In this document: in pieces, positions 7,654 through 15,578 of the stretch | Layout of the letters: each line of letters starts with the position of its first letter | How positions within the stretch are numbered: the first letter of the stretch is position 1 | Source of the DNA: Iodidimonas nitroreducens | GTDB lineage: Bacteria; Pseudomonadota; Alphaproteobacteria; Sphingomonadales; Rhodothalassiaceae | Assembly: GCA_000710935.1 (NCBI GenBank) | Contig: BAYV01000102.1 | Span: forward strand, 1-50,424 | Direction of reading: 5' to 3' | DNA length: 50,424 nt | Made by a program: the position numbers and the translations under genes | The notes under the pieces: generated by a model | Databases searched by the model: none | What the model was told of the DNA's origin: nothing | The model's input: the letters and a program-made list of their open reading frames with translations, nothing else

Positions 7654-7925
7654 ATTTTGCCCCCTACTGATTTGTGCTGACAGGAAAGGAAGGCAGTGAG
7701 ATCTGCTGGATTGTATTTTGATGCCCAAGCGCACCAAAGGCAGCCGTCAATTCGGGTGCCGACGCCCGGCGTCATAGCAAGGACGTTTCCTGCGGAAAGG
7801 CTTCGCAGGGCCTTTGCGGCCTCAAAATAGAGGGCAAATTCCACTTCGTTACGCGGACATTCTGCGGACAGAGTGGCTGGAAAGGCTTGAAAAATGGCGC
7901 ACCCTGAAGGAGAAAATTCGAACAC
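7650..7925 (-). CDS. Small phage-block protein whose 5' end is cut by the element junction
   Basis: The frame encodes up to 91 residues and ends in an ATGA overlap with the next gene, which supports its 3' part (AMTPGVGTRIDGCLWCAWASKYNPADLTAFLSC). The ATG at 7925 lies to the right of the 12-bp repeat at 7893-7904 that marks the left end of the mobilizable element. Its first 11 codons would then belong to that element. The native start is either downstream (a GTG at about the VEFALYF segment, or the ATG of AMTPG) or was lost by insertion. Function unknown. Confidence 0.45.
   Translation of the reverse strand: MFEFSPSGCAIFQAFPATLSAECPRNEVEFALYFEAAKALRSLSAGNVLAMTPGVGTRIDGCLWCAWASKYNPADLTAFLSCQHKSVGGKI
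7893..7904. repeat. Left attachment-site core
   Basis: The sequence aatggcgcaccc is identical to the right-end core at 38445-38456. Downstream, attcgaac (7916-7923) recurs near the right core (38463-38470) at a different spacing, so the site looks partly like a tRNA acceptor/T-arm end. This would be one product of recombination between attP in the recombinase gene and the tRNA-Arg 3' end. Confidence 0.7.
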
Positions 7926-8022
7926 CTTGTTTGATATTCTCTCCCAATGGAATCAGGTGCTTAGCGCCATTCAAAACCCTGCAAATGACCCTGAACGGGC
8001 TATTTGCCGGGTCTCGGAGTGA
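7893..8022 (+). other. Displaced 3' end of the serine recombinase gene (42 codons)
   Basis: Read in the frame set by the core repeat (ATG at 7894), this stretch is open for 42 codons (MAHPEGENSN at the start, CRVSE at the end) and stops at TGA 8020-8022. The right-end recombinase frame enters the same core as R-M-A-H-P. Joining the two at the core therefore gives a continuous gene of 547 codons from the ATG at 36931. The stop overlaps the mobC GTG start as GTGA. In the integrated state this segment has no start of its own and is separated from the rest of the gene by 30 kb. Confidence 0.7.
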
Positions 8023-8405
8023 CGAAAAAGACACCACCCTTCTCCCTCAGACTGACTTTTGAAGAGCGCGCTCGGCTTGAAGAACTGGCCGGAAGCGAGC
8101 CACTTGGTACCTACATCAAGCGTAAGGTCTTCAACGGGAAAGGCGCTGGCAAACGACGCGCTCGCTCTCGACAGCGTAGGCCGATCAAGGACGAACAGAA
8201 GCTCGCCCAAGTCTTAGCGATGCTGGGCCAGTCTCGTATCGCCAACAATCTGAACCAACTCGCCAAGGCCGCGCATATCGGCACGCTCCCCGTCCTGCCC
8301 GATACCGAACGGGAAATCCGCAAAGCTTGTGCCGATGTCGCGCTGATGCGACGCGAGTTGCTACGCGCGCTCGGTCACCGCACCGATACGGAGCCGTCGT
8401 CATGA
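8019..8405 (+). CDS. mobC: MobC-like relaxosome accessory protein
   Basis: The 128-residue product matches bacterial MobC-type mobilization proteins: an N-terminal ribbon-helix-helix-like FSLRLTFEERARLEELAG and YIKRKVF, a basic linker (KRRARSRQRR), and the family's helix with LAQVLAMLGQSRIANNLNQLAKAAHIGTLP. MobC opens the origin of transfer and helps the relaxase nick. GTG at 8019 was chosen because it overlaps the rebuilt recombinase stop (GTGA) and gives the expected N-terminus; a TTG at 8004 is possible. The stop overlaps the relaxase start by ATGA. In the integrated form no promoter is obvious directly upstream. Confidence 0.88.
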   Translation: MTKKTPPFSLRLTFEERARLEELAGSEPLGTYIKRKVFNGKGAGKRRARSRQRRPIKDEQKLAQVLAMLGQSRIANNLNQLAKAAHIGTLPVLPDTEREIRKACADVALMRRELLRALGHRTDTEPSS

Positions 8406-9832
8406 TCCTGAAAGGCTCACAGCGCGGCGGTGCAAAGCAGCTCGGGCTCCATCTGCTCAAGACCGAGGAGAACGAGCATATCGAGCTTCACGATATTCGC
8501 GGCTTCATATCCGACGATGTAGTCGGCGCACTCCGCGAGGCAGAAGCCATCGCTAGGGGCACGAAGTGCCGCCAGTTCCTCTTCTCGGTTTCCCTGAACC
8601 CACCTGAAACGCAAGTCGTTCGGGTTGAGACCTTCGAAAAGGCGCTGCAAGCCATTGAGAAAAGGCATGGGCTGACCGGACAGCCGCGTGTCGTCGTCTT
8701 TCATGAAAAGGAAGGTCGTCGCCATGCCCATGCGGTGTGGAGCCGGATCGATGCCGAGACGATGACGGCCAGGCCGCTGTCCTTCTACAAGAACAAGCTG
8801 CGGGAAGTCTCCCGCCAGCTCTACCTCGAAAACGGCTGGCAGATGCCGCGCGGCCTTGTCGATCCGAAGGACCGCGACCCGCGTAATTTCTCGCTCGCCG
8901 AATGGCAGCAGGCAAAGCGGATCGGGCGTCATGCGGGAGAACTGAAGGGCTTGATCCAGGAGGCCTGGGCAATCTCTGATTCCCGTCAGACCTTCTCTCA
9001 CGCCCTCGAAGAGCGTGGCCTGTATCTCGCTCGCGGGGACCGGCGCAGTCATGTTGCTGTGACCTTCGAAGGCGAAGTGATCTCGATTGCCCGTGCGACC
9101 GGAAGAAAATCGAAGGATGTACGGGCGAGGCTGGGGAAGCCCGACGAACTGCGCAGCATTGAAGATGCCCGCAAGCGGATCGCCGAGGACATCCTGCCCC
9201 GGATGAAAGCGCATCTGGACAAGGCCCGTGCCGACGCCAAACAGGAACTCAATGCACTGAACGCTCGCCGCGAGGCGATGGCGCGTGCTCATGCGGAAGA
9301 ACGCGCGAAGCTCAATGCCGGACAGAAAGCCCGCTTCGAAGCTGAAGCCCGCATGCGGGCGGAACGGTTCCGCAAAGGCATGGCGGGTCTCTGGGACCGG
9401 CTGACCGGCAAGCGCCGGGAACTGGAAAAGCAGAACGAGCTGGAAGCGCTATGGGCGTTGCAGCGTGATCGCGATCAACGACAGATGATGCTCAATGCCC
9501 AGCTTCGCGAGCGGCAGGACCTCCAGACCGAAATCAAAGCCACGCGCACCAGGCATGCGCAGGCCCTTCGCGAACTGCATGTCGATACCGCCAATTACCG
9601 CCTGATGCAGCGCGGCCAGGAACCGAAACCTCAGCCGACATCGAAAACGGCCTTCGACCGGCTCGACGCCATGCGCGAGCAACCGGAGGCGATGCCACAG
9701 CGCCCGCGTTTTGACCGCGTGAATGAAAAGAAGCCTGACGCGGGATCGAGGCGCATGTCTTCGGATGAACGTCTGAAACGCCTGCGCGAACAGCAGCAAA
9801 TGCCGCCGCGCGGACCTGAACTTGACCGCTAA
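8402..9832 (+). CDS. Relaxase / mobilization nuclease (MobA/VirD2-like)
   Basis: The 476-residue product has a relaxase domain in residues 1-190. The metal-binding HUH motif is HEKEGRRHAHAVWSRID (His108, His110, with His101 nearby), preceded by the QFLFSVSLNPP strand. The remainder is a long charged coiled coil (about 230-430) and a Pro/Arg-rich tail, a usual layout for mobilization proteins that dock onto a coupling protein. There is no Tyr before residue 129. The expected motif I tyrosine position reads LGLHLLK (His17), so a histidine nucleophile is possible. The ATG at 8402 overlaps the mobC stop; the frame extends upstream, but that part is mobC in another frame. Confidence 0.9.
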   Translation: MILKGSQRGGAKQLGLHLLKTEENEHIELHDIRGFISDDVVGALREAEAIARGTKCRQFLFSVSLNPPETQVVRVETFEKALQAIEKRHGLTGQPRVVVFHEKEGRRHAHAVWSRIDAETMTARPLSFYKNKLREVSRQLYLENGWQMPRGLVDPKDRDPRNFSLAEWQQAKRIGRHAGELKGLIQEAWAISDSRQTFSHALEERGLYLARGDRRSHVAVTFEGEVISIARATGRKSKDVRARLGKPDELRSIEDARKRIAEDILPRMKAHLDKARADAKQELNALNARREAMARAHAEERAKLNAGQKARFEAEARMRAERFRKGMAGLWDRLTGKRRELEKQNELEALWALQRDRDQRQMMLNAQLRERQDLQTEIKATRTRHAQALRELHVDTANYRLMQRGQEPKPQPTSKTAFDRLDAMREQPEAMPQRPRFDRVNEKKPDAGSRRMSSDERLKRLREQQQMPPRGPELDR

Positions 9833-9847
9833 CGAGGGGGAACCGCC

Positions 9848-9943
9848 ATGCTTGTTGACATCACTGCCTTAGTATCAAATCCCGCCTTCTGGTTCGGCAT
9901 AGGGGCTGCCATGGCCGTCCTCTGGCCGTGGTTTAACCGCTAA
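9848..9943 (+). CDS. Tiny membrane protein, 31 aa
   Basis: The gene follows the relaxase stop by 15 bp with a strong GAGGGGG ribosome-binding site. The product has one transmembrane helix (NPAFWFGIGAAMAVLWPWF) after a short N-terminus and ends in a single Arg. It is probably co-transcribed with mobC and the relaxase. Function unknown; a role in membrane docking of the relaxosome is a guess. Confidence 0.6.
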   Translation: MLVDITALVSNPAFWFGIGAAMAVLWPWFNR

Positions 9944-10118
9944 GCCGTCTATTCCCCCTTTTCCGAATGCCGATCTCTGTAACGCGCTGCCATCTGCGCG
10001 TCCTTCCTTTTGCATCGAACTGACCTCCGTCCATCAATCGCCTTTCCTTCGCGATGATGGGGACCGGGGCCTGGAAAGGCTCCGATGGTCGGGGCCTCCG
10101 ATAGCAAAGGAGGACACG

Positions 10119-10298
10119 ATGTCACTCATCACACAAACCGATCTCGTCTCGAAGAGTAGCGACGAACTGCGCGGCCTGCTGGCTGCGGCCTTCATGGCAG
10201 CGGCACAAGTCGAACCCGGTTCGAAAGCACAATTCGAAGCGCAGGCGCTCGTTGATGCGATCAAGTTCGAACTCGCCGTTCGCGACTACACGCTATAG
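10119..10298 (+). CDS. Small soluble protein, 59 aa
   Basis: An AAGGAGG ribosome-binding site ends five bases before the ATG, one of the strongest in the window. The product (MSLITQTDLVSKSSDELRGL..., ending LAVRDYTL) is a helical, acidic, soluble protein without known motifs. It is the last gene of the left mobilization cluster. A frame on the other strand over the same DNA lacks such a site and is regarded as a shadow. Confidence 0.65.
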   Translation: MSLITQTDLVSKSSDELRGLLAAAFMAAAQVEPGSKAQFEAQALVDAIKFELAVRDYTL

Positions 10299-10465
10299 GC
10301 GTTCATCCCCGCAAGGCGGGCGCATTGCCGGTCCGCCTTGTGTCATTCTAATCGGTTAAACGGGCGCGGACTGCATTGGAAAAGGACGGCCTGGCGGGCC
10401 GCCCTTTGGTCGGAAAAGCGCTTTCATGTTCTGGGGAGAATTAGGGAGGTTGCTTTTCGTGAACT

Positions 10466-13400
10466 TTATGCTGCGATCAGATGGCCGCTGGAAACCAGCG
10501 CCGCTTCATCGGTCAGGCCGGTCACGCCTTCAATGGTCGCGATCTTCGTCCAGGCTTCGATTGTTCCAGCTCCATCCTGATCAATGTAAAGCTCAGTGTT
10601 CGAGCCTGCATTGACCGCCCACACGAAATCTTCAATTGCGTCGGTTAGCGGATCGTAGCTCGCCAGAAGATCGGCGACATCGATCATATCACCATCTGTC
10701 AAACTGAAGTCTTTGATTCTATCAACATCGTTGAAGGCGGATATGGCTTCAAACAGGAACGTGTCGGCACCAGTACCGCCATAGAGAGAATCGACGCCAT
10801 CGCCACCGATCAGGACGTCGTCACCGCCATAACCTTGAAGAGTGTCGTTTCCGCCCAAGCCAACCAGTGTGTCGTTCGCTTCGCTTCCCTTAACATATTC
10901 GCCAGCGCTCGTGCCGGTGAGAGTGAGGTTGTTCAACAGGTCCAATGTGGTGCTGTCCTCAAACGTGGCCGTTTCGACCTCTTGACCATATGTTGCATGG
11001 AAGTGGTTTTTCACTTTGATGCTCTCGCTGCCAACGTAAGCCATCAAATCGTAACCGCTTTTCCAAAACCGAACATCATCGACCGTAATGTTGGGACCGA
11101 ACGCGAGTACGTCCGCCGTACCACCGGAATCGTCTACCGTGTCGACGCCATCCCCGATGTTCCACACATAGATGTCGTTGCCCGTGTATCCCCGCAAAGT
11201 ATCGTTACCCTCCTTGCCGACCAGCGTGTCATTGGAGTCATGCAGACCCAAAACATATTCGCCCGCGCTTGTGCCAGTGAAAGTGAGGTTGCTCAGCAGG
11301 TCAATTACCGTATCGTCGGTGAAGGTCGCCGTTTCAATGCTATTACTGTATGTGGCGTGGAAGTGGTTATCTATCTTTATGCTCTCGCTACCGACATAGA
11401 CCATCAGGTCGCTGCCACTTTTCCAGAACCGAACGTCGTCAGCCGTGATGCCTGGGCCGAACTCAAGTACATCTGCTGTCCCGTCCTGGTCTTCAATCGC
11501 ATCATTTCCGTCACCGATATTCCAGACATAGGTATCATTGCCCGTATATCCGCGCAGGGTGTCATTCCCGCCCATGCCAATCAGCGTGTCATCGGAATTG
11601 TTCAAACCAAGAACATACTCTCCACCAGCACTCGTCCCGGTGAAGGTGAGGTTCTCCAGCAAGTCAAGTGAGGTGCCATCGGAGAAGGTCAATGTTTCGA
11701 CCTCGTTGTCATAGGCGCTCTGGAAGTGGTACTGGATTTTGACGGAGGCGGAGTGGCCATCCATGTAAAGATACAGGTCGCTGCCAGATTTCCAGAGGCG
11801 GACATCTTCTGCGCCAATGCCATCGGCAATGACGATTGTATCTACACCTCCTGCATCGCTGATTGTCTTCGCACCCTCGCTCGGCGTGTAGAAGAATATT
11901 TCGTTGCCGGAACTGCCGGATACGGTAGATGAAAACGCGTCAGTGACGATGAAGTCGTCAACATCGGTATTTGTAAGAGAGGCGCTGGCAATGTCATATC
12001 CGGCACCTCCTGTGAAAAGCGTTGCCGCACTTGTCTGCGCTAGGATATGACCAAATACATGTGCCAATGCGGCTGAGAAGGCAGCATCCAAGTCATCCGC
12101 TTGTCCCGCTTGCGGATTAGTTTGTCCGCCAGCCACCCATTCTCTTCCCAATATTTCTTCGATGAACTCCATTTTTCGAGCATCTATGTAGCCACCTCGG
12201 CCAGCGGGATCGATGTCATCAACACCGGCCCAACGGAACAGAATATCCTCGATTTTCCCCTTGATGTCGAATGCCAAACTCAACATCGTCTCTACATCCG
12301 CCGCAGCCACCTCCTTGACCATGCTCAGCAAAGTTGCGTCCTGGCTCATAGCGATGTGCAAGTCCGGCAGGCTCCCGAAACCGCGCAAGCTCGGCAGGAA
12401 TAGCGTTTGGATATCAAGTTGATAGTCCCCAGCATAAACTGTATTCGTTTCATCGTAGGTGAACCAAGCATCAACGACATCCCGTGTCTGGCCGTTGATT
12501 ACGAACGTGCTTTCCTGTTTGATCTCGTTGCCGTTGATCGTGTAGTTCACGCTGGAGTAGTTCAGACTGATCGACGTGATGCTTAAGTCGTCCAGGGTGT
12601 GCAATTCAGCGCTTTCGCTGCGGCCGTCGCCATTCGCATCGATCCATACGAGCAAATCATCGAATTGTGCGTCGGCGCTCGTAATTGCTGTATCGGAATT
12701 GCTGTCATAAGCCGCAAGCGCTGCAAAGCCGTTTGAGCTTCCGGTTTGGTCGCCGAAAAGCTCTGAGTGATCATTAATTTTGCCATCAGCATTCAAGTCG
12801 ATGGCCAGCAATCCATCCCCACCGGCAATCCAGCCGGACGCCTCTCCGAGATCGTCCAGATCGATGTCCCAATAAACCGAACCTGTACCATTCAGAGCGG
12901 CAAGTTCGATGCCGTCACCATCGATATCCAGAACCAAAGGACTCGCAGCGGCGATTAGATCATCGAAAACTCCGAGCAAATCCTGCAGCCAAGGGGGCAG
13001 TTCCCTTATAACAGCCGTAGGATTATTCCACGCCCAACCATAGTCATCGGAAAGTTGCTCATAGAGTCCTGCTGCATCCTCGGATATCTCACCAAGAATG
13101 TCTTGAACACCATTATTCTCCCATATCTCCCGAGCTGCATCAAAGAGATCGGCCATTTTTCTTTCGCCTGCCAAGAGATCGACAAGCCCCTCTCCCCCGA
13201 TGAACACTCCTTGCTTGGACAACACGCCTACATGCTTCGCAACCTGCTCACCGATATTCAACCCCTTCTCCCAAGTCGCCGATTCCGGGTCATTTAGAAT
13301 AAGGGCATCAAGGGTTGGGGTGTCGAACAATATGTACCCGATCATCGTCCCTGGAAAATCTTCAGGGTCTGTACCCATCTCCTGAGAGCCGGTTGCTATA

Positions 13401-13759
13401 TCGATGAGAATGATATCTTTTGGCGTGGTTGGAACTTCTCCGCTATTGAGGACACTGCTTAATACCGACTGGGCTATTACGTCTGAACCTGCTTGGAACT
13501 GTTGGTCTGTTAGGATGGAGCCGTTGATGAGTGAGCCTAACTTGGCCATCTCGCGCGCATAATTGTTTATAAGGGTGTCGTAATCACCATTGATGTGCTC
13601 GGCCCACTCGAACCAGCGTTGAGTCTCGCGGGACACTTGTCCAGTTTGTACGGCCCCGTCGATTTGTTCAGCAATATATCTGTAAGCGAGATGATAATCT
13701 CCGGAACTCATCAAATAGTCTATGTAGTCCTTCTGGTTCTGATTCAGTTGATAGCTCAC
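10466..13759 (-). CDS. FrpC-like RTX protein, type I secreted
   Basis: This is a 1097-residue acidic protein in three parts. Residues 1-270 are helical and of unknown function (YIDYLMSSGDYHLAYRYI; GVLSKQGVFIGGEGLVDLLAG). Residues 275-400 hold an FrpC/EF-hand-like calcium block: SPLVLDIDGDGIELAAL, LLAIDLNADGKINDHSELFG, LLVWIDANGDGRSESAEL. Residues from about 590 carry RTX nonapeptides (GMGGNDTLRGYTGND, GLGGNDTLQGYGGDD, GGTGADTFLF) alternating with three copies of the haemolysin-type calcium-binding-associated domain (DVRFWKSGSDLMVYVG...). The C-terminus (ADTFLF to the end, with no charged tail) fits a type I secretion target. No HlyB/HlyD/TolC genes are present, so export needs a transporter elsewhere. 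A lipoprotein gene lies 12 bp upstream, as in the frpD-frpC pair of Neisseria meningitidis. Its role (adhesin, bacteriocin-like or other) is not known. Confidence 0.85.
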   Translation of the reverse strand: MSYQLNQNQKDYIDYLMSSGDYHLAYRYIAEQIDGAVQTGQVSRETQRWFEWAEHINGDYDTLINNYAREMAKLGSLINGSILTDQQFQAGSDVIAQSVLSSVLNSGEVPTTPKDIILIDIATGSQEMGTDPEDFPGTMIGYILFDTPTLDALILNDPESATWEKGLNIGEQVAKHVGVLSKQGVFIGGEGLVDLLAGERKMADLFDAAREIWENNGVQDILGEISEDAAGLYEQLSDDYGWAWNNPTAVIRELPPWLQDLLGVFDDLIAAASPLVLDIDGDGIELAALNGTGSVYWDIDLDDLGEASGWIAGGDGLLAIDLNADGKINDHSELFGDQTGSSNGFAALAAYDSNSDTAITSADAQFDDLLVWIDANGDGRSESAELHTLDDLSITSISLNYSSVNYTINGNEIKQESTFVINGQTRDVVDAWFTYDETNTVYAGDYQLDIQTLFLPSLRGFGSLPDLHIAMSQDATLLSMVKEVAAADVETMLSLAFDIKGKIEDILFRWAGVDDIDPAGRGGYIDARKMEFIEEILGREWVAGGQTNPQAGQADDLDAAFSAALAHVFGHILAQTSAATLFTGGAGYDIASASLTNTDVDDFIVTDAFSSTVSGSSGNEIFFYTPSEGAKTISDAGGVDTIVIADGIGAEDVRLWKSGSDLYLYMDGHSASVKIQYHFQSAYDNEVETLTFSDGTSLDLLENLTFTGTSAGGEYVLGLNNSDDTLIGMGGNDTLRGYTGNDTYVWNIGDGNDAIEDQDGTADVLEFGPGITADDVRFWKSGSDLMVYVGSESIKIDNHFHATYSNSIETATFTDDTVIDLLSNLTFTGTSAGEYVLGLHDSNDTLVGKEGNDTLRGYTGNDIYVWNIGDGVDTVDDSGGTADVLAFGPNITVDDVRFWKSGYDLMAYVGSESIKVKNHFHATYGQEVETATFEDSTTLDLLNNLTLTGTSAGEYVKGSEANDTLVGLGGNDTLQGYGGDDVLIGGDGVDSLYGGTGADTFLFEAISAFNDVDRIKDFSLTDGDMIDVADLLASYDPLTDAIEDFVWAVNAGSNTELYIDQDGAGTIEAWTKIATIEGVTGLTDEAALVSSGHLIAA
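10860..11930 (-). repeat. Three tandem 360-bp repeats within the RTX gene
   Basis: The calcium-binding-associated domain plus RTX nonapeptides recurs with a period of about 360 bp (about 120 residues). For example, the segment at 11181-11200 realigns with 11541-11560, and a diverged copy begins near 10821. DNA identity between neighbouring copies is high enough to see by eye, suggesting recent duplication or homogenisation. Edges are approximate. Confidence 0.65.
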
Positions 13760-13771
13760 TGATGCCCCCCC

Positions 13772-14401
13772 TTATGATTTATGATGAAACTGTAGAATAA
13801 GATCGTGAAGACCTTGGTCTATCTCTATTGCTTTCTCAAAGTATGAAATATTATATTGATAGTTAATCTGGAGATTATCAAGAAATCGCACCCGACCTAT
13901 GCATAACGGATTTGACAACTGTGACCTTTCTCTGCACTCCAAAACTGTTGTGTGCTTGTCATCAGATAAATTCTTAACGGTATAGACGTGTGCGGACTCT
14001 ACCTGTTCGCCGGAAAAGCCGTGGTCGCAAAGTTCTATATTTTTATCTGCATAATGAATATGGCTGCAGGAGACCTCCGGAAGGTTTAAAGCTTCGTCTT
14101 CATCAGTCCAGTAATAGCCTCGATCCATATTTGATAGTGGGCCGATTTTTACAGAAAGATTCTTCTTTTTTTGTTCTAGGGTATCAGAATTATGAGGCTC
14201 TAAAGTCTCAACGTTCAGACTAAGTCTTAGCCAGCTTTCCTCGTCGTAAAAACTCCACCAATGGACATGTGTTTCTTGCGGCATAAGGAAGGTATTACCC
14301 GCTATGGTAATTTCCTGGTATGTTGGGTATTCGTCGTCACATGCGGAGATTGCCAACGGTATTACAAGCAGTGCTAATGTAAGTAATCTTCGGACAAGCA
14401 C
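13772..14401 (-). CDS. Lipoprotein paired with the RTX protein
   Basis: The 209-residue product starts with a lipoprotein signal (MLVRRLLTLALLVIPLAISAC, lipobox ISAC with Cys21, followed by Asp-Asp). An Asp after the Cys favours inner-membrane retention in enterobacteria, but that rule is uncertain here. The mature part is mainly beta-rich and polar with Cys pairs (EVSCSH, ELCDHG, VLECRERSQ, LCIGRV). It lies 12 bp upstream of the RTX gene on the same strand, so the two probably form an operon. By analogy with Neisseria FrpD, a lipoprotein that binds FrpC, it may anchor or neutralise the RTX protein; this is inferred from gene order, since no sequence similarity was checked. The gene is more AT-rich than its neighbours. 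Confidence 0.7.
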   Translation of the reverse strand: MLVRRLLTLALLVIPLAISACDDEYPTYQEITIAGNTFLMPQETHVHWWSFYDEESWLRLSLNVETLEPHNSDTLEQKKKNLSVKIGPLSNMDRGYYWTDEDEALNLPEVSCSHIHYADKNIELCDHGFSGEQVESAHVYTVKNLSDDKHTTVLECRERSQLSNPLCIGRVRFLDNLQINYQYNISYFEKAIEIDQGLHDLILQFHHKS

Positions 14402-14632
14402 AATCTTTCCTTATTAATATAAATAGAACAAATCATTTATTACTTTCTTCTGAAGATAATTGAGCAAGATGCGATTTGGAATAGTTATTATCTTTGTTGT
14501 TCCTACGCTTGTGGATAATATGCTAGCCTGTATTACTGAAGCAGCTTGACATGCAGTGTTGCGCATCTTTTCTTTCTGCCAGCGATCGTAAGTTTCGCTT
14601 CCGAAGCGGTCGCATACGACCAGATGCAGAAA

Positions 14633-14659
14633 CGGCACGGGCCGGAATGGCCCGTGCCG
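14633..14659 (-). terminator. Hairpin downstream of ardC
   Basis: An 11-bp perfect stem (CGGCACGGGCC with GGCCCGTGCCG) and a 5-nt loop lie 20 bp past the ardC stop. Only a short T run follows on the minus strand, so intrinsic termination is plausible but not certain. The rest of 14402-14632 is AT-rich and probably holds the promoter of the lipoprotein-RTX operon; no other gene is seen there. Confidence 0.55.
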
Positions 14660-14678
14660 AAAACTTGAAACCATTACC

Positions 14679-15578
14679 TCACGCCACCGCCTGGGCTGGT
14701 ACTTCCTCTGACTGGAGGCTGTGCAGATAGTCGGCGGCACGCTGTGCATGTGCGGCGGCGCTGAAGATTGCGCGCTTGTCCTCTTTCAGCACCTTAAGCC
14801 AGCTTTGAATATACGCCGCATGATCGGCGCGCGGTTCGGGCGCAAGTTCAAGGTCAGCGCATAGAAAGGCTGCACCAAGTTCGGCGACAAGCTCTTCGCG
14901 CGCATAGCCTTCATCGCCCCAACGCTTGCGGCCAAATTCGCGGTCTAGGCGCTTGGGGTGTTTGGTCCAGTGAGTCAGTTCGTGCGCCAAGGTTGCATAG
15001 TAGGCTTCGGCACTCCTGAAGGTCTCGAAGTACGGCATTTGCACATGGTCACTGCCGCCGCTGTAATGGGCCGAGTTGCCGCCGTGGCGGATGTCTGCGC
15101 CGGTGGCCGCAAAGAATGCGTCCGCACGTTCGATGCGCTGCGCGGGATCGATCAGCGGCTCGGGTTTGACGTAGAAGCGTTCGGGCAGGCCTTCGATCTG
15201 CTCGACATTGAAGACCGTGTATCCCTTCATGAACGGGATCGTCCGCTCTTCCTCTTCGCCGTTTTCCGTCTCTTCGGTTTTCGTGACGGTGTTGGCATAG
15301 ACGACCAGGTTGCCGCGCTCGCCCTTCTTCACATGTGCGCCCATCTCTTTGGCCTGCTTGTAGGTCATCCAGTACGGCGAGAGAAACCCGCCTTCGATGG
15401 CCGCGCCCCACAGCATCAGGACATTGATACCGCTATAGGGCACGCCGTTATGGCGTAGTGGCTTGGTGATTTTGCCGTCCATGTTGACCGCGCTCCATGG
15501 CTTCAGCCATGTCAGTTCGCCCTGCTCAAGATCGGCAATGATCTTGTTGGTAACCCTTTCATAAATGTCGGTTTTCAT
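14679..15578 (-). CDS. ardC: ArdC-like antirestriction protein
   Basis: The 299-residue protein has the ArdC layout: an N-terminal ssDNA-binding domain (YERVTNKIIADLEQGELTWLKPW, RHNGVPYSGINVLML, YWMTYKQAKEMGAHVKKGERG) and a C-terminal zinc metallopeptidase-like domain with HELTH (199-203) and a downstream acidic EELVAELGAAFLC helix. Such proteins protect incoming single-stranded plasmid DNA from restriction right after conjugation. The start at 15578 was chosen because homologues begin MKTDIYERVT and a GGGGA site lies upstream; a longer frame to 15782 lies in intergenic DNA. It fits a transferred element. Confidence 0.92.
   Translation of the reverse strand: MKTDIYERVTNKIIADLEQGELTWLKPWSAVNMDGKITKPLRHNGVPYSGINVLMLWGAAIEGGFLSPYWMTYKQAKEMGAHVKKGERGNLVVYANTVTKTEETENGEEEERTIPFMKGYTVFNVEQIEGLPERFYVKPEPLIDPAQRIERADAFFAATGADIRHGGNSAHYSGGSDHVQMPYFETFRSAEAYYATLAHELTHWTKHPKRLDREFGRKRWGDEGYAREELVAELGAAFLCADLELAPEPRADHAAYIQSWLKVLKEDKRAIFSAAAHAQRAADYLHSLQSEEVPAQAVA

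Noticed and set aside
7981-8007. Inverted repeat GCAAAT-N15-ATTTGC upstream of mobC as a possible origin of transfer.
   Set aside because: It lies inside the reconstructed recombinase tail, has short arms and no clear nic-like sequence beside it; the evidence is too weak to call.
14414-14749. Open frame on the minus strand between ardC and the lipoprotein gene.
   Set aside because: It overlaps the end of ardC and the hairpin, and its product has no protein-like pattern.
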